This document shows positions 47,097-54,481 of a stretch of 54,481 nt of DNA, piece by piece. The position numbers and the translations under genes were made by a program. How positions within the stretch are numbered: position 1 is the first letter of the stretch; each line of letters begins with the position of its first letter. The DNA is from Paracoccaceae bacterium (GTDB lineage: Bacteria; Pseudomonadota; Alphaproteobacteria; Rhodobacterales; Rhodobacteraceae), in NCBI GenBank assembly GCA_024227475.1, contig JAAEUI010000535.1:1-54481 (forward strand), in the 5' to 3' direction. Under the pieces are notes generated by a model. It saw nothing but the letters and a program-made list of their open reading frames with translations. It was not told the DNA's origin and did not search any database.

Positions 47097-47127
47097 TTTA
47101 CAATATAGCTAAAATGCTAAATGTAAA
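47097..47127. promoter_or_regulatory. Dyad operator between the ArsR gene and the hydrolase
   Basis: Two nested inverted repeats share one centre near 47112: TTTACA...TGTAAA (47097-47102, 47122-47127) and TAGC-TAAAAT-GCTA (47106-47119). The 50-bp divergent region is otherwise AT-rich promoter. It is the expected place for an ArsR-type dimer to repress both genes. Confidence 0.65.
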
Positions 47128-47142
47128 TGCAAGGATCAGAAT

Positions 47143-47952
47143 ATGCTTGTACTTGACCAAAGGTTTTCATTCAGAGAACAATCTGTTGCCTGGGGGTGCC
47201 TGGGGGATGGTGATCCTGTCGTGTTAATCCATGGGTTTCCCTGGAATGCACAGGCCTGGCGCAGAATCGCACCGTGGTTGGCGAAAACCCACAAGGTGTA
47301 TTTCTTTGATATGGTCGGCACGGGTCTGTCACAGAGTTCTACCAGACAGAATGTAACTGAAAGCGTACAGAGCGACCTGCTGGAAGCGCTTTTCAAACAC
47401 TGGTGTCTTGATGCGCCGCAGGTTGTCGGGCACGATTTTGGCGGTCTGGCAGCGCTGCGCGGTCATTTTGTAAATGGTCTGACCTACGCGAAGTTACACC
47501 TCATCAATGCTGTTGCGGTTTTGCCTTCGGGTTCACCGTTTTATGCGCATGTCGCCCATCACGAAGATGCATTTGCGGGAATGCCGGACTATGCATTTGA
47601 GGCCTTATTCAAAGCTTATGTCGAAAACGCTGCACATTACCCGCTGAGACATGACGCCGGAGAGTGTTATCTAGCCCCCTGGAGAGGGGAGGATGGAAAA
47701 GCGGCCTTTTTCCGCCAGATCGCTCAGGCAGACAATCAGAACATTCAGGAGGTGCAGGGTCTTTACAAGCAGACGGATTTCGATGTTCACATTCTGTGGG
47801 GTGTTGAGGATACCTTCATACCACTTACTCAGGGGCGGGAACTGGAAGAGTTGTTAAGAGCAGCGAGTTTTACTGAAATATCGGATGCCGCCCATATTGT
47901 TCAGGAAGATGCTCCTGAAGCAATCGTGGCGACACTTATGCGAAATATGTGA
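47143..47952 (+). CDS. Alpha/beta hydrolase with Asp nucleophile (dehalogenase/epoxide-hydrolase-like)
   Basis: A 269-residue cytoplasmic alpha/beta hydrolase. The oxyanion motif is LIHGFPWNAQAW at 28-39 and the nucleophile elbow GHDFGG puts Asp98, not Ser, at the catalytic place, as in haloalkane or haloacetate dehalogenases and epoxide hydrolases. The acid is probably in WGVEDTF near 219 and the His is in DAAHIVQED near 250. The ATG follows AAGGA. It is divergent from, and probably controlled by, the ArsR-type regulator. The true substrate is unknown. Confidence 0.85.
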   Translation: MLVLDQRFSFREQSVAWGCLGDGDPVVLIHGFPWNAQAWRRIAPWLAKTHKVYFFDMVGTGLSQSSTRQNVTESVQSDLLEALFKHWCLDAPQVVGHDFGGLAALRGHFVNGLTYAKLHLINAVAVLPSGSPFYAHVAHHEDAFAGMPDYAFEALFKAYVENAAHYPLRHDAGECYLAPWRGEDGKAAFFRQIAQADNQNIQEVQGLYKQTDFDVHILWGVEDTFIPLTQGRELEELLRAASFTEISDAAHIVQEDAPEAIVATLMRNM

Positions 47953-48131
47953 GGGTATTCTAAAGTACTAAAACTGGGGTAAAATAATACCTATTTTGTA
48001 ATATACTGTTATTGCTGACTTTAATCACCTCTGTGGGTGTTGACTTGACCGCCTCACACGCTAAAACCCGCTTCAGAATTCAACGGATGCCGTTGGCAAC
48101 CGTGTAACCTTCCTCATTTGGGATGAAACCG

Positions 48132-48599
48132 ATGAAAACCTTCTCAGCGACTCCTGCTGATATCGACAAGAAATGGATCCTGATCGACGCTGAAGGCGTT
48201 GTTCTGGGTCGTCTTGCGTCGATTATTGCCATGCGTCTGCGTGGCAAGCATAAAGCCAGCTTTACGCCGTCGATGGACATGGGTGACAATGTGATTGTCA
48301 TCAATGCCGAAAAAATTCAGATGACCGGCAAGAAACGCACCGACAAAATCCACTATTGGCATACCGGGTATCCGGGCGGCATCAAATCCCGCACTGCAGG
48401 CCAGATTCTAGAAGGCGCACATCCTGAACGCCTGGTGACTAAAGCTGTTCAGCGCATGTTGCCCGGTGGCCCTTTGAGCCGCGTGCAGATGACGAACCTG
48501 CGGGTTTATGCCGGAACCGAGCACCCGCATGAGGCGCAATCGCCTGAAGTTTTGGACGTAAAAGCCATGAACCCTAAAAACACCCGGAGCCAATCATGA
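48132..48599 (+). CDS. rplM: 50S ribosomal protein L13
   Basis: L13 is an early-assembling large-subunit protein. The 155-residue product begins [20 protein letters not shown] as in other alphaproteobacterial L13 and has [21 protein letters not shown] near 25 and [20 protein letters not shown] near 110. ATG 48132 is chosen over the ATG nine bases upstream because of family N-termini and a GGGATGA sequence before it. Its end overlaps rpsI by four bases (ATGA), the usual L13-S9 operon. Confidence 0.96.
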   Translation: MKTFSATPADIDKKWILIDAEGVVLGRLASIIAMRLRGKHKASFTPSMDMGDNVIVINAEKIQMTGKKRTDKIHYWHTGYPGGIKSRTAGQILEGAHPERLVTKAVQRMLPGGPLSRVQMTNLRVYAGTEHPHEAQSPEVLDVKAMNPKNTRSQS

Positions 48600-49096
48600 G
48601 CGACGAAATCAAATCACTGGATGATCTGAAGGACGCTGTTGAAGGCTCCGAAGAGATTGTCATCAACCACGAAGAAATGCCCCCAGCGCGCGAACCTGTG
48701 CGGGACGATCTGGGCCGTTCTTACGCCACCGGCAAACGGAAAGATGCGGTTGCCCGGGTCTGGATCAAGCCAGGTTCCGGCAAAGTGACCGTGAACGGTC
48801 GCCCTCTGGAAGTGTATTTCGCACGTCCGGTTTTGCGCATGGTTCTGAACCAAGCCTTTGAAGTGGCGGGTGTGGAAGGCGAATTTGACGTTATGGCAAC
48901 GGTCAAGGGCGGCGGTCTGTCTGGTCAGGCTGGTGCGGTCAAACACGGCATTTCCAAAGCGCTGCAGCTTTATGAACCATCGCTGCGTGCGCCGCTGAAA
49001 GCCGCTGGCTTCCTGACCCGCGACGCGCGGGTTGTGGAACGCAAAAAATACGGTAAGCGCAAAGCCCGCCGGAGCTTCCAGTTCTCGAAACGCTGA
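48596..49096 (+). CDS. rpsI: 30S ribosomal protein S9
   Basis: S9 sits near the P-site tRNA, reached by its C-terminal Lys-Arg tail. The 166-residue protein has an acidic N-terminal extension (1-40) common in alphaproteobacteria. The S9 core follows from [20 protein letters not shown], with [19 protein letters not shown] near 105, and the tail ends [10 protein letters not shown]. It is translationally coupled to rplM. A terminator follows 24 bp downstream. Confidence 0.96.
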   Translation: MSDEIKSLDDLKDAVEGSEEIVINHEEMPPAREPVRDDLGRSYATGKRKDAVARVWIKPGSGKVTVNGRPLEVYFARPVLRMVLNQAFEVAGVEGEFDVMATVKGGGLSGQAGAVKHGISKALQLYEPSLRAPLKAAGFLTRDARVVERKKYGKRKARRSFQFSKR

Positions 49097-49119
49097 TTTT
49101 TTCAAATCTCAGAATTTGG

Positions 49120-49151
49120 AAGGGCCTGCGTTTCGTGGGCCCTTTTCTTTT
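49120..49151 (+). terminator. Terminator of the rplM-rpsI operon
   Basis: AAGGGCC (49120-49126) pairs with GGCCCTT (49138-49144) across an 11-base loop, followed by TTCTTTT. It lies 24 bp after the rpsI stop. Confidence 0.75.
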
Positions 49152-49198
49152 GGCGCAACAGATGATCAATTGCGCGGAACGCGGGTAAGGTAATTCAT

Positions 49199-50011
49199 AT
49201 GCCGGTCGGAATTTTTGACAGTGGATTGGGCGGCTTAACCGTCTTCAACGCGATCCGGCAGCGCATGCCGGAGCAGCCGCTGTTGTATCTGGGGGATAAC
49301 AAACACACACCCTATGGCGTACGCGATCCTGAAGACATCTATGAACTGACAGTGAGAAATACCCAGCAGTTGTTTGATCAGGGGTGTGATCTGGTGATTC
49401 TGGCTTGCAACACCGCGTCTGCGGTAGCGCTGAGACGGATGCAGGAAACCTGGATACCTAGCAACAAACGCGTGCTGGGGGTTTTTGTACCCCTGATCGA
49501 AGCACTGACAGAGCGGAAATGGGGCGATAACTCTCCGCCCCGTGAGGTCGCGGTGAATCAAGTGGCTCTTTTTGCGACGCCTGCAACCGTGGCCAGCCGG
49601 GCGTTTCAGCGCGAGCTGGCATTTCGCGCGGTTGGTGTGGATGTGGAGGCGCAGCCCTGTGGCGGGCTGGTCGATGCGCTGGAGATGAACGATCTGGAAC
49701 TGGCCGAGGCGATGGTGCATTCCCATGTGGCGGCGCTGTTGCGGCGGATGCCAAAACCGCAGGCTGCCGTTCTTGGTTGTACCCATTACCCGATCCTGGA
49801 GCACGTGTTTCAGGAGGCATTGGGGCCAGACGTTACGGTTTATTCCCAGGGCAATCTGGTTGCTGCCAGCCTTGAAGATTACCTGCGACGACACCCGGAT
49901 CTGATTGGCGCCGACGGGGCAACCCGATGCATGACGACCGGTGATCCGAAATCCGTAAGCGTGGCGGCGACACGGTTTCTGGGCAAACACATGGTGTTTG
50001 AAGCCGCATAA
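49199..50011 (+). CDS. murI: Glutamate racemase
   Basis: MurI makes D-glutamate for peptidoglycan. The 270-residue protein starts [20 protein letters not shown] with the conserved Asp-Ser-Gly. Catalytic Cys70 is in [14 protein letters not shown] and the second Cys is in [15 protein letters not shown] near 200. Length is normal. The ATG follows TAAGG at a suitable distance. It is followed by argC after 89 bp on the same strand. Confidence 0.94.
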   Translation: MPVGIFDSGLGGLTVFNAIRQRMPEQPLLYLGDNKHTPYGVRDPEDIYELTVRNTQQLFDQGCDLVILACNTASAVALRRMQETWIPSNKRVLGVFVPLIEALTERKWGDNSPPREVAVNQVALFATPATVASRAFQRELAFRAVGVDVEAQPCGGLVDALEMNDLELAEAMVHSHVAALLRRMPKPQAAVLGCTHYPILEHVFQEALGPDVTVYSQGNLVAASLEDYLRRHPDLIGADGATRCMTTGDPKSVSVAATRFLGKHMVFEAA

Positions 50012-50100
50012 AGCATTGGCGCGAACAATGCGAGGGCGGCTGATTGCACGGTTGCTGAAAATCCCTTACATCACACATACGACTGAACTGGAGAGAGCTG

Positions 50101-51132
50101 ATGACACAGCCAAAAAACATCGCGATTTTAGGGGCTTCCGGTTATACGGGGGCGGAACTGGTGCGCCTGATTGCAACGCATCCGGGGATGGAAATCCGCG
50201 CGATGACGGCTGACCGAAAGGCCGGACAGGAGATGGGCGCGGTATTTCCCCACCTGCGTCATCTGGATTTGCCGGTGTTGTGCCGGATTGAAGACGTAGA
50301 TTTTGCCGGGATCGATCTGGTGTTTTGCGCTTTGCCGCACGCGACCTCACAGGAGGTCATCAGGTTTTTGCCAGAGCATGTGAAAGTGGTTGATCTGTCG
50401 GCAGATTTCCGGATCCGGGATCCGGAGGTCTATGCGAAATGGTACGGTGGAGAGCATACCGCAATGTCGCTGCAGGCCGAGGCGGTTTACGGGCTGACGG
50501 AATACTACCGTGAAGAGATCAAATCGGCGCGTCTTGTGGCCGGGACCGGGTGTAACGCAATGACCGGGCTAATGCCGGTTTTGCCGTTACTATATGCCGG
50601 GGTGATTGATCCCGATGACATCATAATTGATCTGGCCACTGGAGTGTCCGGCGCGGGCCGGTCGGCCAAAGAAGGTGTGATCCATTCCGAGGTTTCCGAA
50701 GGCTATAAGGCCTATAACGTGGCTAAACACCGGCATATGGCGGAGTTTGATCAGGAGATGTCGCTGGCAGCCGGGCAGCCCGTTGAGGTAACCTTCACGC
50801 CACATTTATTGCCTCAAAACAGGGGGATACTCGCGACAGTTTACGTAAAAGGCGAGGCGCAGGCAATCTATGATGCCCTGGTGGCGAAATACGCTAACGA
50901 GCCTTTCGTTTATGTACTGCCGTTTGACGAAGCCCCGGCAACGCAGCATGTGCGCGGCTCGAATTACTGCCATATCGGGGTGATCCCGGACCGTCGTCCG
51001 GGCCGGGTCATGGTGTTTTCGGCGCTGGATAACCTGACAAAAGGGTCGTCGGGACAGGCGATTCAGAACGCCAACCTGATGCTGGGACTGCCGGAAACCC
51101 AGGGCCTGGAACTGGCACCGCTGTTTCCGTGA
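50101..51132 (+). CDS. argC: N-acetyl-gamma-glutamyl-phosphate reductase
   Basis: ArgC reduces N-acetylglutamyl phosphate in arginine synthesis. The 343 residues begin with the NADP-binding [16 protein letters not shown]. The active-site Cys lies in [12 protein letters not shown] near 145, whereas the common form is PGCYPT, so this is a subfamily variant. The His region is [19 protein letters not shown] near 235, and the end is [27 protein letters not shown] precedes the ATG. The next gene overlaps by four bases with a GTG start. Confidence 0.93.
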   Translation: MTQPKNIAILGASGYTGAELVRLIATHPGMEIRAMTADRKAGQEMGAVFPHLRHLDLPVLCRIEDVDFAGIDLVFCALPHATSQEVIRFLPEHVKVVDLSADFRIRDPEVYAKWYGGEHTAMSLQAEAVYGLTEYYREEIKSARLVAGTGCNAMTGLMPVLPLLYAGVIDPDDIIIDLATGVSGAGRSAKEGVIHSEVSEGYKAYNVAKHRHMAEFDQEMSLAAGQPVEVTFTPHLLPQNRGILATVYVKGEAQAIYDALVAKYANEPFVYVLPFDEAPATQHVRGSNYCHIGVIPDRRPGRVMVFSALDNLTKGSSGQAIQNANLMLGLPETQGLELAPLFP

Positions 51133-51953
51133 TTCGCGCGCTCTATACGATTTTTCGGGAGGCGGTTTCCGCCTTTCTGAGACGTGAGGGCGATTTACAT
51201 GCAGGTTACATCGCTTACGCGCTGTTGCTGGCGATTTTTCCGTTTCTGATATTTGCGGTATCGCTGACCGGTCTGATCATCGGAGAATCGCGCAGCAGCG
51301 AAGCGGTGGGGGTTTTGTTTGACTTCGCGCCGCAATACCTGGCCGAAGTGCTGGAACCGGTGCTGGTGCAGGTTCTGTCGCAGTCGCACAGCCTGTTTAC
51401 GTTGTTTATTGTGCTGGCAATCTGGGCCGCGATGCGGGCCGTGGAAGCCATCAACATGGCCTTTGAACGCACTTACAGTGAGCGAGGCGGTGCTGTCTGG
51501 GCCATACGCAAGGCCAAGGCCGTTGTTGTGGTGATCGTGGCGGCTGTTGTGACGGTGGTGCTCGGCCTGTCGATCCTGTTAGCGCCGGTTTTGATCAATC
51601 TGGTGGAGGGCTATACAACGGTTGATTTGCCTCAGAACCTGCTCCTGACGCGCTATGCTGTTGGAACAATGGTGTTTTACTTGTTTTTGTGGAGTCTGCA
51701 CTGGTTTTTGCCTAACCATCACGCGCGGGGATATGCAATCTGGCCCGGGGCGCTGACCTCAACCGTACTTTGGGTAGCGATGGCAACGGGCATGTCGATC
51801 TATCTGGCCTACGCGGGCAGCTATACCGTGGCTTATGGTGCGCTTTCAGGCATTGTGGTCACCATGCTGTTTCTGTATTTCTCCGGCGCGATTATTATTT
51901 TCGGGGCCGAGATGAACGGGGCGGTCCGGCGCTACAAGGAAGGGCGTGTCTGA
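51129..51953 (+). CDS. YihY/BrkB-family inner-membrane protein
   Basis: A 274-residue polytopic membrane protein of the YihY/BrkB family, about six membrane spans, function unknown. Visible signatures are [20 protein letters not shown] near 22, [19 protein letters not shown] near 98 and [21 protein letters not shown] near 237. Start is GTG at 51129 within the argC stop (GTGA). The stop is followed immediately by the ccmE ATG (no gap), so it is co-transcribed with argC and ccmE. Confidence 0.88.
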   Translation: MIRALYTIFREAVSAFLRREGDLHAGYIAYALLLAIFPFLIFAVSLTGLIIGESRSSEAVGVLFDFAPQYLAEVLEPVLVQVLSQSHSLFTLFIVLAIWAAMRAVEAINMAFERTYSERGGAVWAIRKAKAVVVVIVAAVVTVVLGLSILLAPVLINLVEGYTTVDLPQNLLLTRYAVGTMVFYLFLWSLHWFLPNHHARGYAIWPGALTSTVLWVAMATGMSIYLAYAGSYTVAYGALSGIVVTMLFLYFSGAIIIFGAEMNGAVRRYKEGRV

Positions 51954-52394
51954 ATGGCGGGTTTGAAGAAAAAGCGGCGCATACAGCTGATTGTCGTCGG
52001 GTTCGTGTTATTGGCGCTGGCAGCCGTGCTGATTGGCTACGCAGCCAAAGATGGGATTGAGTTTTTTCGCAGCCCCAGCCAGGTAGCTGAGACACCGCCT
52101 TCGCCAAACGAGACATTTCGCATTGGCGGGCTGGTGGCTGAAGGGTCGCTGGTCAAATCCGGCGAGACTGCCCGTTTCACTGTCACGGATGGCGGTGCGT
52201 CTGTTCCGGTTTCCTTTACCGGTATTCTGCCCGATCTGTTTGGTGAGGGTCAGGGGATGATTGCAACCGGAAAACTGGTAGACGGCACATTCCAAGCCAC
52301 TGAAATCCTTGCAAAACACGATGAGGATTACCTGCCAAAAGAAGTCGCAGATGCGCTAAAAGAGCAGGGTGTTTATCAGCCTACTTCCGAGTAG
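51954..52394 (+). CDS. ccmE: Cytochrome c-type biogenesis heme chaperone CcmE
   Basis: CcmE receives heme from CcmC and hands it to the CcmF/H ligase. The 146-residue protein has a short basic N-terminus, a membrane span (about 10-30), then a periplasmic OB fold. The heme-binding His122 is in LAKHDEDYLPKEV, with Tyr126 as the expected axial ligand. The start directly abuts the yihY-like stop. ccmF lies 1.35 kb downstream, separated by the two GTA lysis genes. Confidence 0.95.
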   Translation: MAGLKKKRRIQLIVVGFVLLALAAVLIGYAAKDGIEFFRSPSQVAETPPSPNETFRIGGLVAEGSLVKSGETARFTVTDGGASVPVSFTGILPDLFGEGQGMIATGKLVDGTFQATEILAKHDEDYLPKEVADALKEQGVYQPTSE

Positions 52395-52460
52395 CGAACT
52401 CTGGTCTTACCAAAAATTAGTATAAAGTGCCTAACGTTTTCACGAATTGAAACTTGGTGG

Positions 52461-53078
52461 ATGGCGATGGCCCACGTTGATGAAATTGCCCGTGAAATTG
52501 TGCACCGCGAGGGCGGATATGTGAATGATCCGGATGATCCCGGCGGAGCGACGAATTTTGGTGTGACGATCCACACCATGCGGCGTCTGGGGCTGGATCT
52601 GACGGATGATGGGAAGGTCGACGCTGCGGATGTCCGGCGGCTGAGCGAGGCCCAGGCCGTGCAGATATTCAAGGATCACTATTATCACCGTCCGAAAATC
52701 AGCCAGCTGCCGGTGAAATTGCAGGCCAGCGTATTTGACATGTATGTGAACGCGGGCGGCAATGCGGTGAAAATTCTGCAACGGATGCTGGCAACATTTG
52801 GCGAGGTGGTCAGTGTTGACGGGGCGTTGGGGCCGCAGACGATCATGGCAGTAAAACGCGCGGCGGGGACGGCACCGGATCATATTGTCGACGCCTACGG
52901 GATAGAGCGGCGCAATTATTACTACCGGCTGGCGGACCGGCGGGCGGCTTCTCGCAAATACGCCCGGCGGAGGGATGGCGGCAAGGGTGGCTGGATTGTG
53001 CGGGCTGAGGAGTTCATTGCGGCGAAATATCATCTGTCGGCGCGGGAACATAAAGAGAGGTGTGCAAAATGGGGTTGA
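52461..53078 (+). CDS. GTA-type endolysin: GH108 N-acetylmuramidase
   Basis: A 205-residue glycoside hydrolase 108 enzyme of the holin-associated type. The catalytic motif is VHREGGYVNDPDDPGGATNF, with Glu17 as proton donor. The C-terminal peptidoglycan-binding part contains VDGALGPQTIMAVKRAAG near 118, followed by a basic region. No signal peptide is present, as expected for an enzyme released by a holin. It overlaps the holin gene by ten bases. In Rhodobacter capsulatus an endolysin/holin pair of this sort, apart from the GTA structural cluster, lyses cells to free gene transfer agents. Its place between ccmE and ccmF looks like a lineage-specific insertion. Confidence 0.86.
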   Translation: MAMAHVDEIAREIVHREGGYVNDPDDPGGATNFGVTIHTMRRLGLDLTDDGKVDAADVRRLSEAQAVQIFKDHYYHRPKISQLPVKLQASVFDMYVNAGGNAVKILQRMLATFGEVVSVDGALGPQTIMAVKRAAGTAPDHIVDAYGIERRNYYYRLADRRAASRKYARRRDGGKGGWIVRAEEFIAAKYHLSAREHKERCAKWG

Positions 53079-53542
53079 TGGGAAATATTTTTGGTGTTGG
53101 CCGGGCCGTTCGCGAAGTGGCAGAAGTGTTTGTTCCCAACAAGACGGACAACCAGAAATTTGAGCATCTGGAACACGCAGCGGCGCTAAAGCAATACGGT
53201 GCCGAGTTTCGCCAATCACAAGGAATTTTTGACGGTTTTGTCAATGGTTTGAACCGGTTGCCGCGCCCCGTTTTGGCTCTCGGAACGGTTGGTCTGTTCG
53301 TTTACGCGATGGTGGAGCCGGTGGGTTTCTCGCTTCGAATGGAGGGGCTTGATACGGTGCCGCGCGAATTGTGGTGGCTTTTAGGGGCGGTCGTTTCGTT
53401 CTATTTTGGCGCGCGGGAGTTGCATCATCAGCGCGTACGGGCCGAGCGGCGGAAGCGGACGGTGCCGGTGGGAATCGCGAGCATACCTGAGCCGGGAGAC
53501 GGCAATGCAGCGGTGGCAGATTGGTTGCGGGGGCGGGGGTGA
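53069..53542 (+). CDS. GTA-type holin (GTA_holin_3TM-like)
   Basis: A 157-residue membrane protein. The first 50 residues are soluble, with VAEVFVPNKTDNQKFEHLEH; the hydrophobic spans begin with NRLPRPVLALGTVGLFVYAM (about 66-85) and then RELWWLLGAVVSFYFGAREL (about 100-119). The N-terminal MGLMGNIFGVGR style and the RLPRP/WWLLGA pattern match the holin used for release of gene transfer agents. ATG 53069 follows GAGAGG; ATG 53078, overlapping the endolysin stop, is an alternative. The partner endolysin is translated from the same transcript. Confidence 0.85.
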   Translation: MGLMGNIFGVGRAVREVAEVFVPNKTDNQKFEHLEHAAALKQYGAEFRQSQGIFDGFVNGLNRLPRPVLALGTVGLFVYAMVEPVGFSLRMEGLDTVPRELWWLLGAVVSFYFGARELHHQRVRAERRKRTVPVGIASIPEPGDGNAAVADWLRGRG

Positions 53543-53558
53543 ATTCCGCATTATTAGC

Positions 53559-53627
53559 ACGTCATCACCCGGCTTGGCTGGGGGATCCCCGGTTGCAGAA
53601 TTGCCCCAACAAGTCTAGCAATGACGT
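53559..53627. repeat. 69-bp palindromic element between the holin gene and ccmF
   Basis: The ends ACGTCAT (53559-53565) and ATGACGT (53621-53627) are exact complements. The interior GTCATCACCCGGCTTGGCTG and GGGGATCCCC follows the common proteobacterial GTCATCCCCGG-type repeat. It is related to the palindrome at 21899-21926. It marks the right edge of the lysis cassette. No gene is seen in the remaining 198-bp gap. Confidence 0.55.
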
Positions 53628-53740
53628 ATGATCGAGGGTGGCTTTTACTTTGCACGCGACCAAATACCGCCACTGGCGATGAAGTGATTTCCTCTTGGTC
53701 AGTAAGCGTCTATATTGCCTGACGAAAACAGGCTTGCCCA

Positions 53741-54481
53741 ATGATCACCGAACTCGGACATTTCGCCATTCTTCTGGCTTTTTGCATCTCGCTCATTCAG
53801 ATGAGCGTGCCGCTGGTTGGTGCGCAAAAGCGCTGGAGCAACTGGATGCAATCAGCCAGTGTTACCTCCAGCCTGCAGTTCCTTTTGGTTGCCTTTGCCT
53901 TCGGCGCGCTGACCTGGGCCTTTATCACTTCGGATTTTTCTGTGCGGCTGGTGGCGGCACATTCCCATTCGGCTAAACCGATGCTCTACAAAATCAGTGG
54001 CGTTTGGGGGAATCACGAAGGCTCGATGCTGTTGTGGATCCTGATTCTGGTGTTCTATGGGGCGCTGGTTGCTTGGTTTGGCGGAAACTTGCCAACAGCG
54101 CTGAAAGCACGGGTTCTGGCGGTGCAGTCGATGATATCAGCGGCGTTTCTGGGGTTTCTGATTTTTACCTCGAATCCGTTTCTGCGGCTCGCCCAGGCTC
54201 CGGTGGATGGCAATGATCTCAATCCGCTGCTGCAGGACCCGGGCCTCGCGTTTCATCCGCCGTTTTTGTATCTCGGATATGTCGGGCTTTCTATGTCGTT
54301 CAGCTTTGCGGTTGCTGCGTTGATCGAGGGGCGGGTTGACGCCGCCTGGGCGCGGTGGGTGCGGCCCTGGACCTTGCTGGCCTGGATCACGCTGACCATC
54401 GGCATCGGGCTTGGCTCCTGGTGGGCCTATTACGAGCTTGGCTGGGGCGGCTGGTGGTTCTGGGACCCGGTCGAGAACGCC
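53741..54481 (+). CDS. ccmF: Heme lyase subunit CcmF (partial, cut by window end)
   Basis: The first 247 codons of CcmF, the polytopic membrane subunit that attaches heme to apocytochrome c with CcmH. The sequence begins [20 protein letters not shown] and shows several membrane spans. Family signatures are [20 protein letters not shown] near 87 and the tryptophan-rich WWD motif [14 protein letters not shown] at the window edge. The open frame has no stop before 54481, so the gene continues. The ATG is preceded by a weak site. Membership in the ccm operon with ccmE is clear despite the inserted endolysin and holin genes. Confidence 0.95.
   Translation, partial: MITELGHFAILLAFCISLIQMSVPLVGAQKRWSNWMQSASVTSSLQFLLVAFAFGALTWAFITSDFSVRLVAAHSHSAKPMLYKISGVWGNHEGSMLLWILILVFYGALVAWFGGNLPTALKARVLAVQSMISAAFLGFLIFTSNPFLRLAQAPVDGNDLNPLLQDPGLAFHPPFLYLGYVGLSMSFSFAVAALIEGRVDAAWARWVRPWTLLAWITLTIGIGLGSWWAYYELGWGGWWFWDPVENA

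Noticed and set aside
52395-52460. CtrA binding site in front of the endolysin gene
   Set aside because: Only TTAC-N7-TAGT is present, a poor match to TTAA-N7-TTAA; not enough to call a site although GTA genes are often CtrA-dependent.
52461-53627. Prophage remnant
   Set aside because: No terminase, capsid, tail or integrase genes are near; the protein styles match the GTA release pair instead.

Overview
The window is a chromosomal segment of an alphaproteobacterium, most likely Rhodobacterales (Roseobacter-type). This rests on adjacent sciP-ctrA, a gene-transfer-agent (GTA) endolysin/holin pair, a bactofilin/LytM pair, alphaproteobacterial LexA boxes (GTTC-N7-GTTC and its complement) and the general protein style. 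It is gene-dense, almost all housekeeping or lineage-core. I see no intact insertion sequence, integrase, CRISPR array, rRNA or tRNA.

Layout. 0-3 kb: [2Fe-2S] and molybdopterin subunits of a xanthine-dehydrogenase-family enzyme with an overlapping MoaD/ThiS-like gene. 3-5 kb: secreted alpha/beta hydrolase divergent from an AraC-type regulator. 5-11 kb: bactofilin/M23 peptidase pair, a broken peroxiredoxin gene and a giant AsmA-like protein. 11-19 kb: queA, an MFS transporter, a DUF924 protein, lpdA, a formyltransferase with an unknown partner, guaA. 19-24 kb: MttB-family methyltransferase, pncA, mnmA, sciP, ctrA. 24-29 kb: ligA, recG, then a 40-residue membrane protein behind a cluster of LexA boxes. 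29-34 kb: Fe-S scaffold, hisI, gluQ, a methyltransferase, a DUF4336 protein, trmFO. 34-41 kb: LysR regulator, FAD oxidoreductase, gyrA, sulfotransferase-like protein, ssb. 41-48 kb: lytic transglycosylase, uvrA, enoyl-CoA hydratase, thioesterase, an ArsR/hydrolase pair. 48-54 kb: rplM-rpsI, murI, argC, yihY-like, ccmE, the GTA endolysin and holin, and ccmF cut by the window end.

Themes. (1) DNA repair: ligA, recG, ssb, uvrA and gyrA are all present. uvrA has an exact LexA box over its probable -10, ssb has a one-mismatch box, and three exact boxes stand before an unlisted 40-aa single-membrane-span protein just after recG. That gene is the best candidate for something undescribed: an SOS-induced small membrane protein analogous to, but not visibly homologous with, Caulobacter SidA or E. 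coli TisB. (2) Cell cycle and GTA: sciP and ctrA, plus a GTA-type lysis cassette lodged between ccmE and ccmF; CtrA is known to control GTA in this order. (3) tRNA modification: queA, gluQ, mnmA, trmFO. (4) Cell wall: bactofilin plus LytM, SLT transglycosylase, murI.

Decay and repeats. A frameshifted, truncated Bcp/PrxQ peroxiredoxin lies at about 7.4-7.6 kb and a short, weaker sulfotransferase-like remnant at about 21.5 kb. Small palindromic elements sit in several gaps. Start codons were chosen from ribosome-binding sites and typical family N-termini; all identifications are by reading, without database searches.
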